A stretch of DNA of 49,519 nt from Planctomycetaceae bacterium (lineage in GTDB: Bacteria; Planctomycetota; Planctomycetia; Planctomycetales; Planctomycetaceae), in the NCBI GenBank assembly GCA_028284885.1, contig JANQQW010000070.1, positions 1 to 49,519 of the forward strand, written 5' to 3'. The notes below the pieces were generated by a model that was given only the letters and a program-made list of their open reading frames with translations, was not told the origin of the DNA and did no database searches. Made by a program: the position numbers and the translations under genes. Shown here in pieces: positions 18,499 through 27,506 of this stretch; position 1 is the stretch's first letter; every line of letters begins with the position of its first letter.

Positions 18499-19980
18499 AT
18501 GCCCAAGTTCCTGCGGTTGTTCGCCTGGTTCTGTCTGTCCGTCGTGCTGACGACCCCGTCGTTCGCGGCCAAGCCGAACGTCGTCTTCATCCTCGCCGAC
18601 GACCTCGGTTACCGCGAACTCGGCAGCTTCGGCCAGAAGCTGATCAAGTCGCCGAACCTGGACCGGCTCGCCTCGCAGGGCATGCGGCTGACGCAGCACT
18701 ACTCCGGCAACGCGGTCTGTGCCCCGTCGCGGTGCGTGCTGATGACCGGCAAGCACCCCGGTCACGCCTACGTTCGGAACAACAGCGAGGTACAGCCCGA
18801 GGGGCAAGGACCGCTTCCGGCCGACGAAGTGACGTTGGCCGAGCTGCTTCGCGATCGCGGCTACGCGACCGGGGCCTTCGGCAAGTGGGGACTGGGTGCC
18901 CCGGCCTCCGAGGGGGAGCCCCTCAGCCAGGGCTTCGACCGGTTCTTCGGCTACAACTGCCAACGGCACGCCCACAGCTACTACCCGAACTACCTCTGGA
19001 GCGACGCGAAGCGAATCCCGCTCGACAACGACCCGCCGGTGCCCGGCCACGCCGGCTTGCCGAAGGGGGCCGACCCCGCCGACCCGAGGAGCTACGACCG
19101 CTTCAAGGGGAAGGACTACGCACCGGACCGCATCAACGCGCAGGCCCTCCAGTTCGTCCGGGACCACCGCGACGAGCCGTTCTTCCTCTACTACCCCACG
19201 GTCATCCCGCACGTGGCGCTGCACGTGCCCGACGAGGAGCTCGAGCAGTACACCAAGCTCGGCTGGAACGACCCGCCCTTCACGCGTGCCCGCGGCGGCT
19301 ACACGCCGCACTTCACCCCGCGGGCCGCCTACGCCGCCATGATCACCCGCATGGACCGCTACGTCGGCAGGCTGCTGAACCTGCTCGACGAACTCGAACT
19401 GACGGACAACACGATCGTCGTCTTCAGTTCCGACAACGGCACGACGCACCTGAAGGCCGAGGTCGATTACGAGTTCTTCGCCAGCGTGGGCGAGTTGCGG
19501 GGGTTGAAGGGGTCGCTCTACGAAGGGGGTGTCCGCGTGCCGGGCATCGTCCGCTGGCCCGGCCACGTCCCCGCCGGTGCGACGAGCGACCGCGTGAGCG
19601 GCTTCGAGGACTGGCTGCCGACGATCCTCGAACTGGTCGGCGGCGCGGACGACGTGCCGGACGACGTCGACGGAGTCGGCTTCGCGAAGACGTTGCTCGG
19701 CGACGAGCAGGAGCCGCGCCCGTTCCTGTACCGTGAGTTCCCCGGCTACGGCGGGCAGCAGTCCGTGCGCGTTGGTGACTGGAAGGCGATCCGCACGAAC
19801 CTCAACCGCGGCAACCTGAAGGTCGAGTTGTACGACCTGGCTGCCGACCCCGGCGAGAAGACGAACGTGGCGGACGACCACCCTGACGTCGTCGCCCGAC
19901 TCACCAAGTTGATGGAGTCCGAGCACGAACCGTCGAAACGGTTCCCGCTGCGGCCCTTCGACACCAAGGGCAGGCGTTGA
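18499..19980 (+). CDS. Secreted sulfatase (arylsulfatase A family)
   Basis: A signal peptide (residues 1-23, ending SFAA) precedes a sulfatase. The metal site starts in NVVFILADDLGYRE. The formylglycine motif is CAPSR at Cys-74 followed by CVLMTGKHPGH, so it is a Cys-type sulfatase needing formylglycine-generating enzyme. FSSDNGTTH and LKGSLYEGGVRVPGIVRWPG complete the active site. At 493 residues the length is normal. It desulfates an organic sulfate ester, probably an algal polysaccharide in a planctomycete. The ATG at 18499 opens the signal peptide; an upstream in-frame start at 18436 is less likely. Confidence 0.95.
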   Translation: MPKFLRLFAWFCLSVVLTTPSFAAKPNVVFILADDLGYRELGSFGQKLIKSPNLDRLASQGMRLTQHYSGNAVCAPSRCVLMTGKHPGHAYVRNNSEVQPEGQGPLPADEVTLAELLRDRGYATGAFGKWGLGAPASEGEPLSQGFDRFFGYNCQRHAHSYYPNYLWSDAKRIPLDNDPPVPGHAGLPKGADPADPRSYDRFKGKDYAPDRINAQALQFVRDHRDEPFFLYYPTVIPHVALHVPDEELEQYTKLGWNDPPFTRARGGYTPHFTPRAAYAAMITRMDRYVGRLLNLLDELELTDNTIVVFSSDNGTTHLKAEVDYEFFASVGELRGLKGSLYEGGVRVPGIVRWPGHVPAGATSDRVSGFEDWLPTILELVGGADDVPDDVDGVGFAKTLLGDEQEPRPFLYREFPGYGGQQSVRVGDWKAIRTNLNRGNLKVELYDLAADPGEKTNVADDHPDVVARLTKLMESEHEPSKRFPLRPFDTKGRR

Positions 19981-20013
19981 CGCAGCGCTCGTCGCGTCGA
20001 GTGACCGGCGCCT

Positions 20014-21357
20014 CTACTCGTGTCGCAGCGCCTCGATCGGGTCGAGACGGGCCGCGGCGCGGGCGGGGTAGATGCCGAACACGACGCCGATCGCCACCGA
20101 GAACCCGAAGGCGAGCGGCAGGCTCCACCACGCGATACGGGGCGTCATCTCGGTGAACATCGACGCCATCTCGCCCCCCACGGCGGCCCCTTCGAGGAAC
20201 TGCGTCCGGACGAACCACTGGACGAGTCCGAAGGCCAACGGCGTCGCCAGCCCCAGCAGGATGCCGATCACCCCGCCGGTGCCGGAGAGCACGATCGTCT
20301 CCGTCAGGAACTGACTCGTCACGTCCGACTGCTTCGCCCCGAGCGCGCGACGGATGCCGATCTCCCGGGTCCGCTCGGTCACCGTGGCGAGCATGATGTT
20401 CATGATGCCGATCCCGCCGACGACGAGGCTGATCGCCGCGATCGAGCCGAGCACGACGTTGAAGATCGTGCGGATCTGCTTGGCCTGCTCCAGCAGTTCG
20501 AGCGGGACGACGACGTCGTAGTCGCGTTGGCGGCGGTGCGTCTCCTGCAGCGTCTCCCGAACGGCCTCGGCGGTCGGCACGACGGACTTCTCGTCGACGA
20601 CGGAGAGCGTGATCTGGCTGACCTCGACCTCCTCGACACTGAACGACCCGGTCGCCCGCTGCACGACCGTGTCGCCGATGCGGAGCCAGAACGTCTCGAT
20701 CGGGACGTAGACGTCGTTCCGGAAGTCCTGGCCGGAGAGACTGCCTCCGACGGCGGCCGAGGCGACGCGCGTCTCGACGACGCCGACCACCTCGAACGCG
20801 TGAATGCCGAGCGTGATCGACTTGCCGATCGGGTCCTCGAAGCCGAACAGCTCGAGCGCGACGTTCTCCGCGAGCACGCAGACGTTCTCGTAACGCTCGT
20901 TGTGCTGTTCGGTGACGAACGTTCCTGAGCGGAGCTTCAGCCGGTTGAGCGGCAGGTAGCCGGCGGTGCTGCCGACGATGCGGACGTTGAGCCGGTTGCG
21001 GCCGTGGCGGGCCTCCTCGGGGAGTTCACGAATCGGCACGATGGACGTGACCGTGTCGAGGTTCTCGACGAGCTCGATGTCGGTCCGCTTCAGCCCGTAG
21101 GCGAGAACGCGGCTCTGCCGACTGGCCCCGCCCGACGAACTCTCGACCGGCGGCTTGATCGAGACGGCGATCACGTTCGTCGCCCCGAGTTCCAGAACCT
21201 GCTTCTCCGCCTGCGCGCTCGCCCCCTCGCCGATCGCGAGCATGGCGATCACCGAGAAGACGCCGAACACGATGCCGAGCATCGTCAGCCCGCTCCGCAG
21301 CTTGTGGAGCAGCAGGCTCTTCATCGCGAGTTGGACGATGCGGAGAATGCGCGACAC
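20014..21357 (-). CDS. MacB-type ABC transporter permease
   Basis: A 447-residue permease of the MacB/FtsX type: first transmembrane helix in [35 protein letters not shown], a large MacB periplasmic core domain, and three C-terminal helices including [28 protein letters not shown]. MacB permeases are mechanotransmission proteins rather than classical pores. The ATPase is encoded separately 4 bp upstream, unlike E. coli MacB where both parts are one chain. It is the last gene of the minus-strand pump operon. Confidence 0.95.
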   Translation of the reverse strand: MSRILRIVQLAMKSLLLHKLRSGLTMLGIVFGVFSVIAMLAIGEGASAQAEKQVLELGATNVIAVSIKPPVESSSGGASRQSRVLAYGLKRTDIELVENLDTVTSIVPIRELPEEARHGRNRLNVRIVGSTAGYLPLNRLKLRSGTFVTEQHNERYENVCVLAENVALELFGFEDPIGKSITLGIHAFEVVGVVETRVASAAVGGSLSGQDFRNDVYVPIETFWLRIGDTVVQRATGSFSVEEVEVSQITLSVVDEKSVVPTAEAVRETLQETHRRQRDYDVVVPLELLEQAKQIRTIFNVVLGSIAAISLVVGGIGIMNIMLATVTERTREIGIRRALGAKQSDVTSQFLTETIVLSGTGGVIGILLGLATPLAFGLVQWFVRTQFLEGAAVGGEMASMFTEMTPRIAWWSLPLAFGFSVAIGVVFGIYPARAAARLDPIEALRHE

Positions 21358-21361
21358 GCCG

Positions 21362-22060
21362 TCACCCCGGGAAGACGCCTTCGCCCGCGACGACGCCGTC
21401 GCGCATGTAGATTTGCCGCTTCGCCCGACGGGCGACCTCGGGCTCGTGGGTCACCATCACGATCGTCCGGCCCTCGCCGTTCAGCTCGTCGAAGAGCGCG
21501 AGGATCTCCTGTTCCGTGGCGGAGTCCAGGTTGCCCGTCGGCTCGTCGGCGAGCAGGATCTCGGGGTCGTTCACCAGCGCCCGGGCGATGGCCACGCGCT
21601 GCTGCTGCCCGCCGGAGAGCTGGAAGGGCCGGTGGTCGAGCCGTTCGCCGAGGCCGACGCGGCGGGCGACCTCCGCACACCGTTCGCGGTCGGCCGAGGT
21701 GATCGGCGGGTGCCCCGGCCGGTACAGCAGCGGCACCTCGATGTTCTCGAGAACCGTGTACTGAGCGATCAGGTTGTACGACTGGAAGACGAACCCGATC
21801 ATCTGATTCCGGATCCGGGAGAGCTCGTCGTCGTCCAGCGTCGAGACGTCCTCGCCCCCGAGGACGTACGTTCCCCCGGAGGGACGGTCGAGGGCACCGA
21901 GCAGGTTCAGCAGCGTGCTCTTCCCGCTGCCCGAGGTGCCCATGATCGCGACGTAGTCGCCCGCCGGGAACCGGAGCGTGACACCCCGCAGGGCGTGCAC
22001 GACGAACGTTCCGAGGTCGTAGTCCTTGACGAGGTCGACCAGTTCCGCGGCGAGACGCAC
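21362..22060 (-). CDS. MacB/LolD-type ABC transporter ATP-binding protein
   Basis: A 232-residue ATPase with Walker [10 protein letters not shown]-loop FVFQSYNL, signature [15 protein letters not shown], Walker [13 protein letters not shown] and the switch His in MVTHEPE. This is the MacB/LolD subgroup that powers MacB-type permeases. The GTG at 22060 lies 2 bp after the stop of the adaptor gene, and the stop is 4 bp before the permease start, so the three genes are tightly coupled. Confidence 0.95.
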   Translation of the reverse strand: MRLAAELVDLVKDYDLGTFVVHALRGVTLRFPAGDYVAIMGTSGSGKSTLLNLLGALDRPSGGTYVLGGEDVSTLDDDELSRIRNQMIGFVFQSYNLIAQYTVLENIEVPLLYRPGHPPITSADRERCAEVARRVGLGERLDHRPFQLSGGQQQRVAIARALVNDPEILLADEPTGNLDSATEQEILALFDELNGEGRTIVMVTHEPEVARRAKRQIYMRDGVVAGEGVFPG

Positions 22061-22062
22061 GG

Positions 22063-24228
22063 CTACGCTCCCGGCGAGCCGGGGCCGCCGCTCGGCTTCT
22101 TCGCCCCTCGGCCCTTCGCCCCACCGCCGGCGTTCTTGCCACGGAGTTCCTCGATGACCTTGGCGAAGTGCGTGCGGGGATTCATGACGACCGTCTCGCC
22201 CTCGACGACACCGTCGACGATCTCGACGCCGGTCGTGCTGGAGTCGCCGACCCGGACCTCGCGCAGCTCGGTCGCCCCACCGTCGAGCACCCAGCAGTAC
22301 CGCTTCGAGCCGACGCCGACGACGGCCTGGACGGGAACCTGAAGGGCGTTCGCCCGGTGCTTCACTAGGACCTCGACGACCGTCGTCATCCCCGGCTTCA
22401 GCGACCGGCCGCCCGTGTCGACGATCTCGATCTCCGCGGCGTACTGCTTCAGGTTCGGCCTCATCCAGTCGGACGGGCTTGGGACCGACGAGATGGACTG
22501 GACGAGACCGAGGAACCGCTCGCCGGGATACGAGTCGATCCGCAGCGAGACCGGGAAACGGTACTCGTCGAGATCGACGCGACCGTCGTCGTTCACGTCC
22601 GCGTGAACGAGGGCGTTCCACGTCCAGTCGGGCATCTCGGTCGGGCCGAGCGAACCGTCGCCGTCGGCGTCGAGCGACGCGAACGAGCCGCCGCGGCCGT
22701 TCTCGTCGAGCAGGCTGATCCGGGACTCGTGGACCTGGGCGTCGACCTGCATCCGGTTCAGGTCCGGCAGCTTGATGATCGCCTGCCGTTCGCGGACGGT
22801 CGCCCTCTCCTCGATGACGACGTTGTCGCTGCTGCGTCGGCTCTGCTGGTTGGCGTAGACGACGATGCCGTCGGACGGGGCGAACATCAAGCACGCCTCG
22901 AGCTGCTGTGTGAGGCGGTCGTGTTTCGACTGCTCGATCTCGAGCGCGTTGACGCGAGCCTCGTACTCCTTCTCGAACGCCTTCAGCGCAGCCGTCCCGC
23001 TGGTCTCGGTTCGTTCCTTGGCGGCGACCGACTCGACGAAGTTGGCGAGCATCTCCTCGGCGGTCCGGGACTTCGAGAACTCGTCGAGCAGCCCGAGCTT
23101 CTCGCGTGCGACCGAGAGGGCGATGCGGGCCTTCGTGACGGCAATGCGGTCCGCCTCCACGTCGTTCAGGCTCTTGTAACCCTTCCTCGCGAGTCGCTTG
23201 GTGAACTCGAAGACCTCGCGGGTTCGCGCGAGATCCTCCTCGGCCACGGTGACGGCCCCGAGCAGCTCGTTCCGCTGCTGAGCGAACTCGCCCTCCTTCT
23301 TCGCTGCGGCCTCGTCGTCCGGCTGCTCGTCCTCCGAGACGTCGCTGACCGGTTCGAAGTCCGGTCCGTAGCGGGCGGCGAGCGAACGGTCGTCGCCGCT
23401 GAACTCCGCGAGGACCTCCTCGACGACGAGATCCGGATTGCGGAGCTTCTCGTTCTCGAGGAACCGCTCGAGTTCACGGCGGGCCTCGCTCTCGCCGAGG
23501 TACTTCTTCAACTCCAACTCGGCCACCGTCTGGGCCAAGTGGGCGGCCGCCTCGTCGCTGCGATTCTGCGACCGCTGAATGGTGCGGTTCGCCTCCGCCT
23601 TCACCAGGTCGGCCTCGGCCTGCTTCAACTTGATGACCTGTTCCTTGTACTCCTCCCTCAACTCGGACGAGTCGAGTTCGCAGAGCAGATCGCCGGCCAG
23701 CGGTTCGCCGACCTCGACTGCGTCGCCGACCTCGACGCGGAGACGTGTCGGTTCGACGACCGTGACCTCGTGTCGGACCTCCGCCCCGTTCCCGTCGGTG
23801 ACCACCACCGCAGTCACGCCGGTCGACGACGTTTGCTCCTCGGAGCTGGTCGACTCGATCTCGTCGTCCGCGGCCTCGGGCGGGACGATCTCCGTGACTG
23901 TGCCGGCGACCTCGGCGATGATCGGCGCCTTGGCGGCCGTTCCCTCGGGGACGAGGAAGATGATCGTCGAGGTCCCCTCGACTCGGCTGGTCAGCGTGAC
24001 GTTGCTACGGCTGTCGGTTTGACCACGTTCCGTGACGGTCACTCGCAGCGGGCGGCTCGTGGCGACCTCGGTGACGAATGACTGGCTGTTCGTCCCGCCT
24101 CCCCCGAACCACCCAGCCGGGTTCCACGACCCGCAGCCGACCGTCGTCGTCAGGAGGACCGCCGTCACCGGCCACGCGAGGAATCGTGGGAGTCGGCAGG
24201 ACGAAGCCGTCGCTGGGCTGTTCGACAT
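22063..24228 (-). CDS. HlyD/MacA-type efflux adaptor lipoprotein with two EF-hands
   Basis: A periplasmic adaptor for the MacB-type transporter. The N-terminus is a lipoprotein-like signal with a Cys after TTTVG. Lipoyl halves flank a very long alpha-helical hairpin (about residues 170-460, Glu/Lys/Arg-rich coiled coil). The C-terminal barrel region ends VQAVVGVGSKRYCWVL...VVEGETVV. At 721 residues it is about twice the size of E. coli MacA. An insertion at residues 520-555 carries two canonical EF-hand loops, DADGDGSLGPTE and DVNDDGRVDLDE. The ATG at 24228 is chosen for the signal peptide; it lies 224 bp inside the end of the upstream channel gene in another frame. Confidence 0.9.
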   Translation of the reverse strand: MSNSPATASSCRLPRFLAWPVTAVLLTTTVGCGSWNPAGWFGGGGTNSQSFVTEVATSRPLRVTVTERGQTDSRSNVTLTSRVEGTSTIIFLVPEGTAAKAPIIAEVAGTVTEIVPPEAADDEIESTSSEEQTSSTGVTAVVVTDGNGAEVRHEVTVVEPTRLRVEVGDAVEVGEPLAGDLLCELDSSELREEYKEQVIKLKQAEADLVKAEANRTIQRSQNRSDEAAAHLAQTVAELELKKYLGESEARRELERFLENEKLRNPDLVVEEVLAEFSGDDRSLAARYGPDFEPVSDVSEDEQPDDEAAAKKEGEFAQQRNELLGAVTVAEEDLARTREVFEFTKRLARKGYKSLNDVEADRIAVTKARIALSVAREKLGLLDEFSKSRTAEEMLANFVESVAAKERTETSGTAALKAFEKEYEARVNALEIEQSKHDRLTQQLEACLMFAPSDGIVVYANQQSRRSSDNVVIEERATVRERQAIIKLPDLNRMQVDAQVHESRISLLDENGRGGSFASLDADGDGSLGPTEMPDWTWNALVHADVNDDGRVDLDEYRFPVSLRIDSYPGERFLGLVQSISSVPSPSDWMRPNLKQYAAEIEIVDTGGRSLKPGMTTVVEVLVKHRANALQVPVQAVVGVGSKRYCWVLDGGATELREVRVGDSSTTGVEIVDGVVEGETVVMNPRTHFAKVIEELRGKNAGGGAKGRGAKKPSGGPGSPGA

Positions 24229-27200
24229 CGCGGTGTCTCGCGGCGGTTGGACCGGCTGGGGAAGAAACCGGCTGTCCTGGCCCGGCCGATGTCGGGAAAC
24301 ACCACTCCGGGCCATCGGGGGATGGCGAACGCTGCGGGTTCTCCCCCTCCGTGCGAGAGCGACGGCACTGTTCGGAGAGCCCTTGATAGAAGGGATCGTC
24401 CCACAGCCCGCGAGCGTCCACCTCCATGATACCCATGTCGCGGAACAGATTCAGCCGCGCTGATTCGTACGACACCCAATTTCCGATGATGTCGTTCTGG
24501 GCATTCAGCACGGCGTTGAGCGCGTTCAGCAGGTTCAGGCCTTGGCTGCCGGCCCCCCGCGACGACTGCCCGGATCGCAACGGTTCCAAGGCGTTCTCCG
24601 CCGCCTGGTCGAGTTGGGCCGCCGCGAATCGCAACGCCTGTCGGGACACCTCGAAGTTCTCCCGCAGGATCTGCAGCCGCCGCCAGCTCTGGCGAATGTC
24701 GAACTTCACCTCGTCCTCGGCGAGCGTGTAGGCCCGTTTGGCCTGCTGCAGGGCGATCAGACTGGCCCGGTAGTCGTTCCGCTCCGCCTGTCGGTCGAGC
24801 GGTGCAGCGAAGGCGACACCGACGCGGAAACTGCTGCGGGCCCCGCGGAAGTCGAACGGGTTCTCGCGGTTCGGAGAGTTCCGGACGTCCCCCTCGGCCC
24901 GCACGTCGAGCAGGGCCTCCAACCGGTTCGCCGTGATCTCGACCTGCCGACGCGCATCGACGACTTGGGCCCGCGTGTTCATCAGGTCGAGCCGGTTCTC
25001 GACTGCGATCTCCACCGCTCGGTCGAGTGTCAGGTCGAACTCGGGAAGCTCGATCTGCTCGAGCCGCGCACCGATCTGCACGACCTTCAGCTCGCGGACG
25101 AGCTTCAGCGCCTCCTCGCGGATCGAACGCAACTCGGTCACGACGGTCGTCAACCGCTCGTCGGTCACGTCCTCGGCCGCCGCCTCGCGGGCAAGTTGAG
25201 CCAGTTCCGCACGCAGCCCGTTGAAGGCCGTCTGGAGGACGTCGAACCGCCGTAGATCGCGTTCCACGTCGCGCTGCAACCGCTCCCGTTCCTCGGGTGT
25301 CCGCAGTCTGGCCCGGACCTTCGGCAGCTCGTCGCGAAGCCGTGCAAGGTCCCCTTCCACGAGCTGGAACCCCCCGACGCGCACGTCCTCGACGAGCGCG
25401 GTCAACTCGGTGACGATCCGACGGACGTCCGTTACGCTCGGCGACTCGACGTCCACGTCGTACGCGAGCTCCACGAAGTTGACCAGCCGCTGTTCGAGTC
25501 CCGGAACGCGTGCGTACGCCGTGCTCGAGAGGCGCGAGTCGATCAGCTGGAACTGCTCCAGCAGGCACTCGTCGATCGGGAGCAAGACGTCCGGCGGGAG
25601 ACCGAGTTCGATCTTGTAGCGGTCGAGGGCGTCTCGGTAGGCCTGTTCCTGTGCTCGCAACGCGTTCTGCGAGTTGAGCAGCCGCGACGTGAGCTGGGCG
25701 ATGTCGAGCGACTGTCGTGCCCGCGAGGCGACGGCCAGCCGCTCGACGACGGACGTGTACGCCGGGTCGTCGGAGAGGGCCAGCAACGCCTGCTCCTGGT
25801 CGAGCAGCATCGGCCCGTACCAGACGAGTTCGTAGCCTTGGCCCGCCTGTTCGATCCGCTCGTAGCGGCCGAAGCGTGCCAGTTCGACCTTCCGCGGCCG
25901 ACCGGCCACCACGATCTCGACTTCGGGCAGCGGCTCTCCCGGTTCGATGCCCAGGCTGCCTTCCAGCGAGTCCTCGAACTCGACGAAGTGCTCCTCCCGC
26001 GCGGGCCCGATGACGTCCTCCTGCAGCCGCCCGAGGACGTAGCGAGCGGTCGGCCGGTCGTCCCGGAACACGTCCTCGGCGAACCTCGCCAGTTCCTCCG
26101 CCTCCTCCGTGCTCATCGGCAACGTCCAGACGAGTTCGACGTCCTCGCGGCCTCGCTCTTCCGGCTCGTCCAGTTGCAGCTTGCCCTTCAGCGACGCCGG
26201 CACCTCCGCCTCCCTCAGCGGCGCGGCCGTGCTGCGGAGCTCCGTCCGGAACTCGCTCGGCGGCCGGGACTGGAGCTCGGTGAGCACGCGAACCTGGAGG
26301 TCGAGCTCGTCGATGTTCGACATCAGGTTGAGGATCAACTGCCGACGTTGCAGCAGCCCCAGCAGCCCGCCGCTCTGCCCGCCGGAAACGGTGTCCACGA
26401 AGAACGTGCGGCGGAACCGGGCCAGGTCACGGGCCGCGTAGAGCACGTTGCGTTCGCTCTGTGTCAGGTCCTCGAGGACGATCTTCCGCCCGGCACCCAA
26501 CAGCAGCGGCTTGACGATCGAGTACGACGCGAGCGACATCGTGTTCGTCTGGTTCGGCCCCGAGAACAGCCACAGCGTGTCGTTGGCGAGTTCGACGATC
26601 AGCTGGGTTCCCGTCGGCAACAGCTTCCGCAGCCCGAACCGCGAACGGGCACGGAGGTTGTCCGCCGTGTCCGGGACGTTTTCGTACTCGAGATCCCCGC
26701 CCGGCTCGAGCCCGCTGAGCCCACGGTAACGGAGCGTGAACAGGAACCGGTCGAACGTCAGGTCGAGCGCGGAGAGATACAGCGTCTCGATCTGGGTCTG
26801 GTAGTTCCGGCTGTGGAGATACGAGAGCTCCACCAGTTCCTCGAGCGTGAGACGCTTCTCCTCCGGGATGGTCGACTCGATGCGGGCCTCGAGACTCTGC
26901 TCCCCCACGGGCGGGAACGGCGTCCGCCAGTCGGGGTTGTCGTTGAAGAGCACCTCCCCCATCTTCTGGTACTCGCGGGAGCCGCGGAACCCGCCGGGGT
27001 AGGCCATCAACTGCCGGGCCGTCGGGTCGTCCGGCGGGAGCGGTGGCTTGTCCGGGTCGAACGGGTCGAACATCCGGCTCGCCGGGTTCGGCTGCACGTC
27101 GAACCGCGGCACGTCCCAACGCGGGTCCGCCGTTCGAGTGGCGAGGATGTCGTAGACCTGCCGGTCCGCCTGGTCACGCCAGAACGCGCGCTTGCAGCCC

Positions 27201-27271
27201 GGCACGCCGACGGCGAGCAGCAGGGCGAACAGAGCCGCGATGCAGGGAAGTCGAGAACGGCGAGGCGTCAA
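24005..27271 (-). CDS. TolC-like outer membrane efflux protein, greatly enlarged
   Basis: An outer membrane efflux protein for the MacAB-type pump encoded downstream. The N-terminus is a lipoprotein-like signal (Cys after VGVPG). Recognisable TolC-type parts are LTLEELVELSYLHSRNYQTQIETLYLSALDLTFDR and, in the second half, LTLDRAVEIAVENRLDLMNTRAQVVDARRQVEITANRLEA. The Glu/Arg-rich region around residues 570-740 is predicted coiled coil and makes the chain 1088 residues, over twice TolC's size. The start appears to be TTG and is uncertain. The last ~75 codons overlap the adaptor gene out of frame and have a low-complexity, Pro/Arg-rich composition, so this tail may not be conserved. Confidence 0.85.
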   Translation of the reverse strand: MTPRRSRLPCIAALFALLLAVGVPGCKRAFWRDQADRQVYDILATRTADPRWDVPRFDVQPNPASRMFDPFDPDKPPLPPDDPTARQLMAYPGGFRGSREYQKMGEVLFNDNPDWRTPFPPVGEQSLEARIESTIPEEKRLTLEELVELSYLHSRNYQTQIETLYLSALDLTFDRFLFTLRYRGLSGLEPGGDLEYENVPDTADNLRARSRFGLRKLLPTGTQLIVELANDTLWLFSGPNQTNTMSLASYSIVKPLLLGAGRKIVLEDLTQSERNVLYAARDLARFRRTFFVDTVSGGQSGGLLGLLQRRQLILNLMSNIDELDLQVRVLTELQSRPPSEFRTELRSTAAPLREAEVPASLKGKLQLDEPEERGREDVELVWTLPMSTEEAEELARFAEDVFRDDRPTARYVLGRLQEDVIGPAREEHFVEFEDSLEGSLGIEPGEPLPEVEIVVAGRPRKVELARFGRYERIEQAGQGYELVWYGPMLLDQEQALLALSDDPAYTSVVERLAVASRARQSLDIAQLTSRLLNSQNALRAQEQAYRDALDRYKIELGLPPDVLLPIDECLLEQFQLIDSRLSSTAYARVPGLEQRLVNFVELAYDVDVESPSVTDVRRIVTELTALVEDVRVGGFQLVEGDLARLRDELPKVRARLRTPEERERLQRDVERDLRRFDVLQTAFNGLRAELAQLAREAAAEDVTDERLTTVVTELRSIREEALKLVRELKVVQIGARLEQIELPEFDLTLDRAVEIAVENRLDLMNTRAQVVDARRQVEITANRLEALLDVRAEGDVRNSPNRENPFDFRGARSSFRVGVAFAAPLDRQAERNDYRASLIALQQAKRAYTLAEDEVKFDIRQSWRRLQILRENFEVSRQALRFAAAQLDQAAENALEPLRSGQSSRGAGSQGLNLLNALNAVLNAQNDIIGNWVSYESARLNLFRDMGIMEVDARGLWDDPFYQGLSEQCRRSRTEGENPQRSPSPDGPEWCFPTSAGPGQPVSSPAGPTAARHRDVEQPSDGFVLPTPTIPRVAGDGGPPDDDGRLRVVEPGWVVRGRRDEQPVIRHRGRHEPPAASDRHGTWSNRQP

Positions 27272-27435
27272 CGTGGTGCCCGTGTCGAACCAGTCACGTC
27301 CCGCGCGCAGCGGATGCCACGCGAGACCTCAACACCTCCTCCATCGTCCTCGACTCCGCCGGCGGATCAGGAAAAACCGATACAACCCGCAATCTCGACC
27401 TAGACTGCCACGACCGCAACCCCGGTCCCCCACGA

Positions 27436-27463
27436 TGGATCGGTTCAGGCACGCCGCTATAAT
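27436..27463 (+). promoter_or_regulatory. Candidate promoter with perfect TATAAT
   Basis: A perfect TATAAT -10 box is at 27458-27463, with a weak -35 (TGGATC, 27436-27441) 16 bp upstream. It lies in the 235-bp gap between the divergent TolC-like gene and the membrane protein at 27507, giving a leader of about 37 nt. Confidence 0.5.
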
Positions 27464-27506
27464 GCGTCGCTCCAGAGACCCGTGACTCACGCGCTCCGAG
27501 GGGCAA

